Positions 8,128-16,102 of a DNA stretch of 36,746 nucleotides are shown piece by piece. The stretch comes from an uncultured Pelagibacteraceae bacterium (GTDB lineage: Bacteria > Pseudomonadota > Alphaproteobacteria > Pelagibacterales > Pelagibacteraceae), in the NCBI GenBank assembly GCA_902592265.1, contig CACJDV010000010.1, positions 1-36,746 on the forward strand, given 5' to 3'. A model generated the notes under the pieces. The model did not search any database and was not told the origin of the DNA. It was given only the letters and a program-made list of their open reading frames with translations. A program made the position numbers and the translations under genes. The first letter of the stretch is position 1; every line of letters starts with the position of its first letter.

Positions 8128-8292
8128 ATGATTAAATTTATCATACCTGCAATTGTTGTATTTTTGATAGTAATTTTCTGGGAAAAAATAAATGATACGA
8201 TTTATAAAAAATTTAATATTAAGATAAATTATATTTTTGCAACGATTTCCATAATAATTTTAGGAATAATTATTGCTTTATTATATTTTTAA
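8128..8292 (+). CDS. Small two-helix membrane protein, 54 aa
   Basis: A 54-codon frame begins at ATG 8128, 3 bp after the regulator stop, and ends at TAA 8290-8292. It encodes two hydrophobic helices (about residues 4-18 and 35-54) joined by a basic loop (EKINDTIYKKFNIKINY). There is no recognisable family. The 3-bp gap to the regulator suggests cotranscription. The coding call rests on the clean alternation of hydrophobic and charged segments and on the gap otherwise being empty, so it is moderate. Confidence 0.5.
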   Translation: MIKFIIPAIVVFLIVIFWEKINDTIYKKFNIKINYIFATISIIILGIIIALLYF

Positions 8293-8316
8293 TTAAGATT
8301 TATGAAAAATTAGAAA

Positions 8317-8946
8317 ATGAAGGAAATTTTTAAAAATGTAAAAAATAAACTAGCTGAGAAGTATTTAGACAATAGTAGCCTAAAAAACCCAAAAAAATTT
8401 AAATCCAGAATAAAAGCTAGAATCCGAAAGAACAAACAAATTATCAATAAAAATATCGATGATTTCTTTGGCTGGGTTAAAGGTGCAGAATTAGTTGAGC
8501 TCAAAGATTGCAATACCTCTGAAGACCCAGTTAGACCTGAATTGGATGTTTCTTTTAGAAGAAATTATGGAAGAAAAATTTATGGTGTGAAATATAAAAA
8601 AGAAATTCACGCTGTGATGTGTTTTGCTTACACTAATGAAATACCCAGAAATGTTGAAGAACTAGACAAGTTTAGTCAAGATGCTCATTTACAGAGTACT
8701 CATAGAGGTCAAAATGTTGGTCAAATTGCTATTGCATATACTGTTTGGTCAAAAAAAAAGGGAGGGGGAAAGTTGATTGTTAAAGAAGTCTACAAGAAAA
8801 TAAAAAAATCAAACCATTTGAATAGATTAGTTACACTTTCGCCTCTGACTGAGATGGCAACTAAATTTCACAGTAAAAACGGTGCTAAACTTTTACAAGT
8901 TAATGAAACTACTCAAAACTTTGAGTATGAAATAATAAAAGAATAA
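8317..8946 (+). CDS. GNAT-fold-like protein of unknown substrate
   Basis: This 209-aa protein has a very basic N-terminal 50 residues (many Lys and Arg, predicted helical) and a C-terminal part that looks like a GNAT acyltransferase fold. The pattern includes a central strand with HAVMCFAYTN, a helix QIAIAYTVWS, a GGGKLIVKEVYKKIKKS stretch where the acyl-CoA binding loop and helix would be, and a closing TKFHSKNGAKLL typical of the last GNAT helix and strand. A classic Q/R-x2-G-x-G/A loop is not clear. Substrate and function are unknown. It sits 21 bp upstream of a secreted hydrolase in the same direction. Confidence 0.55.
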   Translation: MKEIFKNVKNKLAEKYLDNSSLKNPKKFKSRIKARIRKNKQIINKNIDDFFGWVKGAELVELKDCNTSEDPVRPELDVSFRRNYGRKIYGVKYKKEIHAVMCFAYTNEIPRNVEELDKFSQDAHLQSTHRGQNVGQIAIAYTVWSKKKGGGKLIVKEVYKKIKKSNHLNRLVTLSPLTEMATKFHSKNGAKLLQVNETTQNFEYEIIKE

Positions 8947-8967
8947 AAAATTTTAAATTCATATAAA

Positions 8968-10038
8968 ATGAAAATATATATGATAAATTTTTTATATTTT
9001 CTAATTTTAGTTTTAAGTTTAAACAATTTGACATTTGCTATGGAAAAAAAACCTTATCATCATCTCTCTAACGGTACTTTTAGGAACCCTGAAGGCTCAC
9101 CAAAAAGAGATCCAAATGTAAAATGGTCGTATAAAATTTTTAATCAAGAGAAAAAGAAACTTGATATGACGATTTCTGAAGGTCACGTTTTAGAAAAAAA
9201 TGAAGTATTGAGAAACTTAGAAAAAAATAAAGATAATGATTATATTGCTTGGATTGGTCATGCTACGTTTATTATCAAATTAGGAGATACTACTATTATT
9301 ACTGATCCAGTTTTTTCGAAGAATGCAGGTCCACTAATATTTGGACCAAAAAGATTTACTGAACCAGCATTGAAATTAAGCGAGATACCTAACATTGATT
9401 TATTTTTACTCACTCACAATCATTATGATCATCAAGATATGATGACAATAAGAAGATTTCCTTTTAAGGACTCCAAAGTTTTGGTTCCACTAAAACTTAG
9501 CAAATATTTTAAAACGAATGGATATCGAGATATCAATGAGATGGATTGGTATGATGAAATTAATATTAATAAAAATTTAAAAGTTACTTTTCTTCCGGCT
9601 GTTCATTGGTCAAAAAGAAGTTTAACAGACACCAACAAAACTTTGTGGGGAAGTTTTTTAATTGAATATAATGGAAAAAAAATATTATTTGCCTGCGATA
9701 CAGGATATGGAAATATTTATAAAGATTTAGGAAATAAATATGGACCAATTGATTTAACCATAATCAACATTGGCGCATATAATTTTTATCCAATTATGCC
9801 TTATAAAGATAAATCTATTTATCATACCAATCCAGAAGAGGCCCTTAAAATTAGCCGAGATTTGAAAAGTAAAAAAGTTCTAGGTATGCACTGGGGAACA
9901 TTTGTATTATCTTTAGAACCAATTATGGAACCACCGATAAGATTCAAAGATAATGCTAATAAATATGGATTTAATAAAGAGGATGCACTTATTTTTAAAA
10001 TTGGCCAAATTTCAAAAATATCAGATATTATAAAATAA
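8968..10038 (+). CDS. Secreted metallo-beta-lactamase-fold hydrolase (NAPE-PLD/COG2220-like)
   Basis: This 356-aa protein has an N-terminal signal peptide (hydrophobic residues 5-23, likely cleavage near A24) and the metallo-beta-lactamase fold. The zinc motif T-H-N-H-Y-D-H is at 149-155, followed by AVHWS (about 201), FACDTGYG and a late GMHWGTF that supply the remaining ligands. The order and spacing match the COG2220 branch that contains N-acyl-phosphatidylethanolamine phospholipase D and related bacterial enzymes. A phospholipid or other phosphodiester substrate in the periplasm is plausible but not shown. The next gene (Fe-ADH) starts 6 bp later, so they are likely cotranscribed. Confidence 0.85.
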   Translation: MKIYMINFLYFLILVLSLNNLTFAMEKKPYHHLSNGTFRNPEGSPKRDPNVKWSYKIFNQEKKKLDMTISEGHVLEKNEVLRNLEKNKDNDYIAWIGHATFIIKLGDTTIITDPVFSKNAGPLIFGPKRFTEPALKLSEIPNIDLFLLTHNHYDHQDMMTIRRFPFKDSKVLVPLKLSKYFKTNGYRDINEMDWYDEININKNLKVTFLPAVHWSKRSLTDTNKTLWGSFLIEYNGKKILFACDTGYGNIYKDLGNKYGPIDLTIINIGAYNFYPIMPYKDKSIYHTNPEEALKISRDLKSKKVLGMHWGTFVLSLEPIMEPPIRFKDNANKYGFNKEDALIFKIGQISKISDIIK

Positions 10039-10044
10039 AAATTT

Positions 10045-11208
10045 ATGGAAAAATTTAATTGGAATTATCCTACTTCCATGTGGGTAGGTGAAAATAGAAT
10101 TAAAGATTTAAGCTTAGCTTGTAAAAATTTAGATATAAAAAAACCTTTATTGGTGACTGACAAAGGTCTTGGACAATCAACTATTGTTAAAGATGCTTTA
10201 TTACATTTAAAAAGTAATAATTTGTCAGTCGAATTATTTCATGATGTGATTGGTAATCCAACAGGTAAAAATGTAAGCGATGGAGTAAAACATTATAAAG
10301 AAAAAAATTGTGACGGCGTTATTGCTTTTGGTGGTGGAAGTGGTCTTGATGTGGGAAAAGCAATTGCATTCATGATAGGTCAAACTTTATCACTGTGGGA
10401 CTTTGAGGATGTTGGTGATAATTGGAACAAAGCTGACTCAAATAAGATTGCTCCTATTATAGCAGTACCCACTACAGCTGGAACAGGTTCTGAAACAGGG
10501 AGAGCATCTGTTATTTTGAATGAAGAGCTAGGAGTTAAAAAAATTATATTTCATCCAAAATTTTTACCGTCCATAGTCATTTTAGATCCAGTTTTAACAA
10601 AAGATTTACCCAAAAAAATGACAGCCGCAACAGGCATGGATGCACTAGCACATAATTTAGAGGCATTTTGTGCCCCAGGGTATCATCCAATGGCTGATGG
10701 AATAGCTTTAGAAGGCATGAAATTAATTTCTAAATGGTTACCGGAGGCATATAAAAATGGATCTAACCTTGAGGCCAGAATGAACATGCTTTCTGCTGCA
10801 AGTATGGGTTCAACCGCATTCCAAAAAGGCTTAGGCGCAATTCATTCTTTGAGCCATCCAGTAAATGCTTTAAATAACCTTCATCATGGTCTTTCAAATG
10901 CAATTTTCATGCCATATGTTTTAACTTTCAATAGAGATGTTATTGAGAGTAAAGTTGCAAAGATTTCAGAATATCTTGAATTTAAAGATAAGTCTTTCGA
11001 CGGTTTTTTAAAATGGATTTTGGATTTAAGAGAAAAATTTGAAATTCCACATAAATTATCAAGTGTCATAAATGAAAAAGATTTACAAATTGATCGTTTA
11101 TCAAAAATGGCTTTAGAGGATCCATCAACTAATGGTAATCCAAAAAAATTGAATATTGAAGACATGAAAATAATGTATCAACACAGCATGTCTGGTAATT
11201 TGTTTTAA
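10045..11208 (+). CDS. Iron-containing alcohol dehydrogenase
   Basis: This 387-aa enzyme belongs to the group III (Fe-dependent) alcohol dehydrogenases. The nucleotide-binding GGGSGLDVGKA is at 96-106 and TTAGTGSETG at 143-152. Metal ligands expected for the family are D199, H203, H267 and H281, all present in the segments TGMDALAHNLEA and HSLSHPVNALNNLHHG. It oxidises alcohols or reduces aldehydes with NAD(P). SAR11 Fe-ADHs have been linked to oxidation of methanol and other small alcohols, but the substrate cannot be read here. It is immediately followed, with no gap, by a glutamine amidotransferase gene, which is an unusual pairing. Confidence 0.92.
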   Translation: MEKFNWNYPTSMWVGENRIKDLSLACKNLDIKKPLLVTDKGLGQSTIVKDALLHLKSNNLSVELFHDVIGNPTGKNVSDGVKHYKEKNCDGVIAFGGGSGLDVGKAIAFMIGQTLSLWDFEDVGDNWNKADSNKIAPIIAVPTTAGTGSETGRASVILNEELGVKKIIFHPKFLPSIVILDPVLTKDLPKKMTAATGMDALAHNLEAFCAPGYHPMADGIALEGMKLISKWLPEAYKNGSNLEARMNMLSAASMGSTAFQKGLGAIHSLSHPVNALNNLHHGLSNAIFMPYVLTFNRDVIESKVAKISEYLEFKDKSFDGFLKWILDLREKFEIPHKLSSVINEKDLQIDRLSKMALEDPSTNGNPKKLNIEDMKIMYQHSMSGNLF

Positions 11209-12003
11209 ATGAAAAATTTCAATATTTTAATAGTTGAGGGAAATTTAAAAGAGGAAAATCAAAATTTTTTAAAAGTAGGTATTCAAACACATACTGAGAG
11301 TTTAAAAGATAGTCTTAGTGTATTTAATAATAATTATCATTTTGATGTTATTAATCCATCTTCGGACCAAAATTTACATGAGGTAAAAAATAAACTTTCA
11401 AAATATGATGGATTAATTTGGGGTGGAAGCAGTTTAAATATTTATAACAATACACCAGAGATAAAAAGACAAATTGAATTTATGAGAGAATGTCAAAAAA
11501 AAGTTAAAAATATTTTAGCGATTTGTTGGGGAATGCAAGTTGCAGTGACTGCTGCTGGAGGAGAGGTAAAAAAAGCAGAAAAATCTCATATTGGAATTGC
11601 AAATGATATTATGATTAATAATGAGGGATTAAAATATCCTATTTATAAAGATAAGAATAATAATTTCAATTCTCCAGCGTTTAATTTTGATGAGGTAACT
11701 AAGATACCAACAAACGGGATTTGTTTAGCATCAAATAGAGTCAATAAAATTCAATGTTTATATTTTGAGGTAGGTATATCTAAAATTTATGGATTACAAT
11801 ATCATCCTGAAATAACTTACGAAAAAATGATAAGTTTAATTAAGTTTAGGAAAGACAGATTAATCCAAACGAGAAAAGCATTTAAAGATGAGGAAGAAAT
11901 TAAAAATCACATTTTGTTTATCAAAAAAGAAATAACTGTGTCAAATAAGACACAAAGAATGATTGAGTTAAAAAACTGGTTAGATAATATAAATTTGATT
12001 TGA
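11209..12003 (+). CDS. Class I glutamine amidotransferase (GMP synthase-like)
   Basis: This 264-aa protein carries a complete class I GATase triad: nucleophile C106 in ICWGMQ, and H199 and E201 in YHPEI. The WGGSS segment at 71-75 supplies the oxyanion region. It resembles the stand-alone GMP-synthase-like GATases (COG0518) rather than PuuD or carbamoyl phosphate synthase. About 50 residues follow the triad (Lys-rich helical tail). The enzyme would release ammonia from glutamine or a gamma-glutamyl compound. It abuts the Fe-ADH stop codon (0 bp) and is 1 bp from rseP, so all three are in one operon. A gamma-glutamyl amine or alcohol substrate would explain the ADH link, but that is inference. 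Confidence 0.85.
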   Translation: MKNFNILIVEGNLKEENQNFLKVGIQTHTESLKDSLSVFNNNYHFDVINPSSDQNLHEVKNKLSKYDGLIWGGSSLNIYNNTPEIKRQIEFMRECQKKVKNILAICWGMQVAVTAAGGEVKKAEKSHIGIANDIMINNEGLKYPIYKDKNNNFNSPAFNFDEVTKIPTNGICLASNRVNKIQCLYFEVGISKIYGLQYHPEITYEKMISLIKFRKDRLIQTRKAFKDEEEIKNHILFIKKEITVSNKTQRMIELKNWLDNINLI

Positions 12004-12004
12004 A

Positions 12005-13117
12005 ATGTTAAGTTATATTTTACCTTTTGTTGTTCTAATTTTAATTGTTGTTTTTATCCACGAGTATGGACATTATTATTTTGCCAAAAAATATGGAGTA
12101 GGTGTTACAGACTTTTCTATAGGTTTTGGTCAAGAAATTTTTGGTTGGAACGATAAATCAGGAACAAGATGGAAAATATGCTGGATACCTTTGGGTGGGT
12201 ATGTAAAGTTTTTTGGGGATAGAAATGTGTATTCTCAGGCAGATCATAAAGAAATTTTAGAAAAGTATAATGAGGAAGAGCAAAAAAAATTATTTATTTT
12301 AAAACCTTTATATCAGCGAACATTAATTGTATTTGGAGGCCCTCTAGCTAACTTTTTATTGGCATTAGTAATTTTTTTTTCAATTTATACTTTTGTTGGT
12401 AAAGATTTTACCCCAGCAGTTATAAATGAAGTTCAAAAAGATAGTCCTGCTATGACAGGTGGATTAAAACAAAATGATATAATTTTAGAAATAGATGGCA
12501 ATAAAGTCGAAAGTATAATGGATGTCTCTAAGTTCATTACAATGTCAACTGATGAAATTATAGATTTTAAAGTGAAACGTTCATATGATGAATTAATATT
12601 AAAAATAAAACCAAATGTTGTCCCAGGTGTGGATAATTTAGGCAATAAACTAAATAAAAGAATAGTTGGAATAAAACTAGGAGCTTATAATGATGAAATC
12701 AATCATGTTAAATTAGGACCGGCGCAAGCTATATACCACGCTGCTTATGAAGTTTACTATGTAGGAACTTCATCTTTAAAATATATAGGTGCAATGATTT
12801 TTGGAAAAGCTGACACCTCTCAATTAGGTGGACCAATAAGAATAGCAAAAATTTCAGGACAAGTTGCAGAATTTGGTATTTTGGCGTTTATTAGCATGAT
12901 GGCATATATTTCAATCAGTCTTGGTTTGGTTAATTTGTTTCCAATTCCAATGCTTGATGGGGGGCATTTGATGTTTTATGCATTTGAAAAAGTTTTAGGC
13001 CGTCCTTTGTCACAAAAAACACAAGAAGGTTTTTTTCGAATCGGATTGTTTTTATTGATATCTTTGATGTTTTTTACGACCTTCAATGACCTAAAAGACT
13101 TAGGATTATTTAATTAA
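12005..13117 (+). CDS. rseP: Site-2 intramembrane zinc protease RseP
   Basis: This 370-aa inner-membrane protease has the catalytic HEYGH at 19-23 in the first helix, one PDZ domain at about 130-205, and the second zinc motif PMLDGGH (about 315-321) in the penultimate helical region. Length and order match RseP/MmpA. Family members cut transmembrane anti-sigma factors and remove leftover signal peptides. Here it follows a glutamine amidotransferase by 1 bp, instead of the usual neighbours dxr, cdsA and bamA, so its context is unusual. HU follows after a 154-bp regulatory gap with two palindromes. Confidence 0.93.
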   Translation: MLSYILPFVVLILIVVFIHEYGHYYFAKKYGVGVTDFSIGFGQEIFGWNDKSGTRWKICWIPLGGYVKFFGDRNVYSQADHKEILEKYNEEEQKKLFILKPLYQRTLIVFGGPLANFLLALVIFFSIYTFVGKDFTPAVINEVQKDSPAMTGGLKQNDIILEIDGNKVESIMDVSKFITMSTDEIIDFKVKRSYDELILKIKPNVVPGVDNLGNKLNKRIVGIKLGAYNDEINHVKLGPAQAIYHAAYEVYYVGTSSLKYIGAMIFGKADTSQLGGPIRIAKISGQVAEFGILAFISMMAYISISLGLVNLFPIPMLDGGHLMFYAFEKVLGRPLSQKTQEGFFRIGLFLLISLMFFTTFNDLKDLGLFN

Positions 13118-13166
13118 TATTTTCTTGAAAAGTTAAAAAACACAATAAAATCAACATTTTTTGATT

Positions 13167-13184
13167 TACACAATATATTGTGTA
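13167..13184. promoter_or_regulatory. 18-bp perfect palindrome upstream of the HU gene
   Basis: TACACAATATATTGTGTA is its own reverse complement over all 18 bases. It lies about 90 bp before the HU start and 50 bp after rseP. A continuous palindrome without a loop is poorly suited to an RNA hairpin and looks like a dimeric repressor or activator site. The binding protein is unknown. Confidence 0.55.
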
Positions 13185-13207
13185 TAACTTTTTTTAATAT
13201 ACTAAAA

Positions 13208-13233
13208 AAAAGTCTTGATTTATCAACACTTTT
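13208..13233. promoter_or_regulatory. 26-bp near-perfect palindrome upstream of the HU gene
   Basis: AAAAGTCTTGAT (13208-13219) and ATCAACACTTTT (13222-13233) are inverted copies with a 2-bp centre and one mismatched pair. The mismatch is C-C (or G-G), so it is not a wobble and the symmetry is more likely DNA-level than RNA-level. It could alternatively be a weak terminator for rseP, although only four T follow. It sits about 40 bp before the HU start, in promoter position. Confidence 0.45.
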
Positions 13234-13271
13234 GGCAACAATGAAAATAACCTAATAAAACCGGAGCTAAA

Positions 13272-13547
13272 ATGAATAAAAAACAACTAGTTGTCAAAAT
13301 TTCAGGGGCACTAAATCTTAGTAAAGCTGATGCCGAGAGAACTTTTGATACAATTACCAACACAATTTTAGATGCTTTAAAAGCTGATGACTCAGTAAAA
13401 ATTGCTGGTTTTGGTACTTATAAAGTAGCTAAAAGAAAAGCTAGAGTTGGAAGAAATCCAAGAACTGGTGAGCAGATTCAAATTGCTGCATCACAAAAAG
13501 TTAAGTTCTTACCTGCAAAAGCTTTAAAAGAAGTATTCAACAAATAA
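13272..13547 (+). CDS. hup: DNA-binding protein HU
   Basis: This 91-aa protein matches HU along its length: N-terminal helical dimer part, FGTYKV before the arm, and the arm with GRNPRTG (61-67). HU is a small histone-like dimer that bends and compacts DNA without strong sequence preference. It has its own regulatory region with two palindromes and its own terminator, so it is a single-gene unit. A GGAG Shine-Dalgarno precedes the ATG. IHF subunits share the fold, but the sequence is closer to HU. The gene is less AT-biased than its neighbours, as is usual for highly expressed genes. Confidence 0.95.
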   Translation: MNKKQLVVKISGALNLSKADAERTFDTITNTILDALKADDSVKIAGFGTYKVAKRKARVGRNPRTGEQIQIAASQKVKFLPAKALKEVFNK

Positions 13548-13557
13548 TGTCTTTTTT

Positions 13558-13588
13558 ACAGCCTTAACGAAAATCTCGTTAAGGCTGT
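13558..13588 (+). terminator. Terminator hairpin after the HU gene
   Basis: Thirteen base pairs form a perfect stem: ACAGCCTTAACGA (13558-13570) with TCGTTAAGGCTGT (13576-13588) around a 5-nt loop, 10 bp after the HU stop. The T-tail is short (TTTCTATAT). The stem is much more GC-rich than the surroundings. Confidence 0.85.
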
Positions 13589-13593
13589 TTCTA

Positions 13594-13610
13594 TATGCAA
13601 ATATTGCATA
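13594..13610. promoter_or_regulatory. Candidate operator upstream of the ammonium transporter
   Basis: TATGCAA and TTGCATA form a perfect 7-bp inverted repeat with a 3-bp centre, 74 bp before the amt ATG. The TGCA half sites recall nitrogen regulator sites, but the spacing is shorter than the enterobacterial NtrC consensus. I call it only a candidate. The 13611-13683 leader then contains a clear Shine-Dalgarno (GGGAGG) 5 nt before the start. Confidence 0.4.
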
Positions 13611-13683
13611 CCCAATTTTCCTAATCAGCGTTAGTTATTAACCCTCAATAAAATAAAAGAGCTTTCTTTAACAGGGAGGTCTT

Positions 13684-14985
13684 ATGACTAAATTAATGAA
13701 GATAATAAGTGCGCCACTTATTAGTTTAATTTTTTTATTAAACATGAGTAGTGCTGGAATGGCAGACACAACTGTTTCTGCCGAGGTAGGGTTTATATTT
13801 AATACCTTACTTTTTTTAATTTGTGGATTCTTGGTTATGTTCATGGCGGCTGGATTCGCAATGTTAGAATCAGGAATGGTTACATCAAAAAGTGTATCCG
13901 TTATCTGTGCAAAAAATATAGGTTTATTCTCAATTGCAGGAATTATGTTTTGGCTTGTAGGTTATAACTTAGCATACGGTATACCAGAAGGTGGTTATAT
14001 TGGTAAGTTTATACCATGGTCAGATGCAAGTGCTGTAGATACAGGTTACTCAGATGGATCAGATTGGTATTTCCAGATGGTCTTTTGTGCAACCACAGTT
14101 TCTATTGTTTCTGGAACAATGGCTGAAAGAATTAAATTATGGCCGTTCTTCGTATTTGCTGCAATTTTATCAGGAATTATTTACCCAATTGTAATGGGTT
14201 GGCAGTGGGGTGGAGGCTGGTTAGCAGAATTAGGTTTTTCTGATTTTGCTGGTTCAACTTTAGTACACTCAACTGGGGGTGCTGCAGCTTTAGCTGGTGC
14301 AATGATTATTGGTCCTAGACTTGGAAGATTTACAAAGTCTGGTGCTCCAGCGCCACTTAAACCGTTTGCAGCTTCGTCAATTCCGTTAGTAACGATTGGT
14401 GTATTTATTTTATGGCTAGGTTGGTTTGGTTTTAATGGTGGTTCACAGTTAGCAATGGGAACTGCTGTTGATGCAATTGCTGTATCAACTATTTTCATGA
14501 ATACTTTTTTAGCAGGTGCAGGTGGAGTAATTGGTGCCGCTGTAATAACTAGATTACATTTTGGTAAAACGGATGTAGTTCAGATGTTAAATGGATGTAT
14601 TGGTGGATTAGTTGCAGTAACAGCTGAGCCATTAGCTCCATCACCATTCGCAGCTATCCTAATTGGTGCTGTAGGTGGTTTAATTGTAGTTTATGGTACA
14701 AAACTATTATTCTCATTAAAAATTGATGATGTAGTAGGTGCAGTACCAGCACACTTGTTCGCAGGAATTTGGGGAACTTTAATTGTTCCAGCAACAAATT
14801 CAGATGCAGCTTTCAGTTCACAGTTAATAGGAGTTTTATCAGTAAACATATTTGTATTCGTAGTCGCTTACATAGTGTTTAGTGCTATTAAAGCAACTAT
14901 TGGCCTAAGGTTAAGTAAAGAAGGTGAAACCAAAGGTACTGATGTTACTGAGACAGGTGTAATTGCATATGCAATACGTGACTAG
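13684..14985 (+). CDS. amt: Ammonium transporter (Amt family)
   Basis: This 433-aa protein has a signal peptide (about residues 1-27) and 11 membrane segments. The twin-histidine pore residues are H195 (VHSTGGAA) and H358 (PAHLFAG). The conserved AERIKLWPFFVF and GFNGGSQLA segments are also present. It brings ammonium across the inner membrane. No glnK or glnB gene is adjacent, unlike the common glnK-amtB pair. A perfect 7-bp inverted repeat lies in its upstream region and two hairpins follow its stop. A strong GGGAGG ribosome site suggests high expression. Composition is richer in GC than its neighbours, fitting an abundant protein. Confidence 0.96.
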   Translation: MTKLMKIISAPLISLIFLLNMSSAGMADTTVSAEVGFIFNTLLFLICGFLVMFMAAGFAMLESGMVTSKSVSVICAKNIGLFSIAGIMFWLVGYNLAYGIPEGGYIGKFIPWSDASAVDTGYSDGSDWYFQMVFCATTVSIVSGTMAERIKLWPFFVFAAILSGIIYPIVMGWQWGGGWLAELGFSDFAGSTLVHSTGGAAALAGAMIIGPRLGRFTKSGAPAPLKPFAASSIPLVTIGVFILWLGWFGFNGGSQLAMGTAVDAIAVSTIFMNTFLAGAGGVIGAAVITRLHFGKTDVVQMLNGCIGGLVAVTAEPLAPSPFAAILIGAVGGLIVVYGTKLLFSLKIDDVVGAVPAHLFAGIWGTLIVPATNSDAAFSSQLIGVLSVNIFVFVVAYIVFSAIKATIGLRLSKEGETKGTDVTETGVIAYAIRD

Positions 14986-15052
14986 TTGTTAACAACAAGG
15001 GGATCCTTCGCTCTCTGTATATTCTCAGCGAATACTCATAGAAGGATCCCTT
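14985..15052 (+). terminator. Palindrome and long hairpin after amt
   Basis: GTTGTTAACAAC (14985-14996) is a 12-bp palindrome that begins in the amt stop codon. It is followed by a long hairpin: GGATCCTTC (15001-15009) pairs with GAAGGATCC (15041-15049), and inside it TTCGCT (15007-15012) can pair with AGCGAA (15027-15032). The two stems share TTC, so they compete. There is no T-run right after, so this may be a 3'-UTR stability element rather than a simple terminator. Confidence 0.5.
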
Positions 15053-15075
15053 AACTCTCTTTTAGTTAGTTAAAT

Positions 15076-15103
15076 AATAAGCCCCTCCCTCAAGGGGCTT
15101 ATT
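15076..15103. terminator. Bidirectional terminator between amt and the glycosyltransferase gene
   Basis: AATAAGCCCCT (15076-15086) pairs perfectly with AGGGGCTTATT (15093-15103) around a 6-nt loop. It lies between two converging genes and covers the stop codon of the minus-strand gene (15099-15101). AT-rich ends on both sides would act as tails in either direction. Confidence 0.7.
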
Positions 15104-16067
15104 CATTCTGATCCCATAATTTTTTGTAATTTATAAAAGGTGATAAGCCGTAACTTGAATTAACATTCGTCAAATGGATAGATAAGCTTTTTAAAGGAGA
15201 TATACAAAACTCGTTTTTATAAATCTCATTAATATATTTCTCAAAAGGATCATGACGATCTTCACAATTTTTTAAAAAATTTTCCCAGTATAGATCCAGT
15301 AATTTTTTGCTAGTCAAAAAAGTGCATAAAGTCTTGTTTATTGTTCTCCAGTGTCTTTTATCTCCTATTAGAATATTTGTTTTTTCGTTGTTCATATAAA
15401 GATATGGATAGTCTGCAGGACACATAAAAATATCTTTGCCTACTTGAGATGATACTCTTTCATAAGTAGTAATCATTTCCTCTAACATGGTTTCAAAATG
15501 AAGATAATCATCCTCAACGAAGAAAATTAGATCTTCCCCAATCTCTTTTCCAATCTCAAAACATTGAAGCAAACTTGCTAAATTAGAAAAAGTTTCTTGA
15601 GTTTTTTGTTTTTTTATTTTGGTCTCAAATTTTTTGGTGTCTAGGGAGATAATTTCGCCGTTTGCGTCTTTGATTATTTCCTTAATTCTGTTGAGATTTT
15701 CATCTTTTGAGGAGTCATCAAGTATTATTATTTTTATTTTTAAACCTGAGTATTTGTTTTGACAAAGATTGATAGAGTTTATCAATGATTTAATTGATCG
15801 AATTGAATATTCTATTTTTGGTTGTTCGAATAATCTTCTTTTATTTTGATCCCAAACTTCAATTTCTGTATTTACTCTAATAATTATTAAGATTGAATTA
15901 ACTTTTCTTGTAATTTTAACTTCTCCCAAAGGTAAGACTATTGATTTTTTATTTATAATTGAGAGATCTTCGTTTAATTCTTTATTCAATGTAGGTGAGA
16001 TAAATTTATTTTGATCAATAATTTCGAAGCCCAAAAATTTACAAATTTTAATGAAAAACTTTTTCAT
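15099..16067 (-). CDS. Glycosyltransferase-like protein (GT-A fold, family 2-like)
   Basis: This 322-aa protein has a GT-A-type nucleotide-sugar domain: a first strand with SILIIIRVNTEIE, then KIIILDDSSKDEN (the D-D-S of family 2), and FFVEDDYLH (about 184-192) as the DxD-type metal site, followed by a YPYLYM-containing acceptor half. There is no membrane segment; the N-terminus is basic and amphipathic. The family transfers a sugar from a nucleotide donor to a glycan, lipid or protein. Donor and acceptor are unknown. It is a single gene with a terminator at its 3' end, divergent from a rhodanese gene. Confidence 0.7.
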   Translation of the reverse strand: MKKFFIKICKFLGFEIIDQNKFISPTLNKELNEDLSIINKKSIVLPLGEVKITRKVNSILIIIRVNTEIEVWDQNKRRLFEQPKIEYSIRSIKSLINSINLCQNKYSGLKIKIIILDDSSKDENLNRIKEIIKDANGEIISLDTKKFETKIKKQKTQETFSNLASLLQCFEIGKEIGEDLIFFVEDDYLHFETMLEEMITTYERVSSQVGKDIFMCPADYPYLYMNNEKTNILIGDKRHWRTINKTLCTFLTSKKLLDLYWENFLKNCEDRHDPFEKYINEIYKNEFCISPLKSLSIHLTNVNSSYGLSPFINYKKLWDQNE

Positions 16068-16102
16068 ATGTTTTTATTTATGATATAAATATTTACAATA
16101 TA

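Noticed and set aside
14181..14498. A 105-codon minus-strand frame opposite amt
   Set aside because: Antisense shadow of a well-conserved ammonium transporter.
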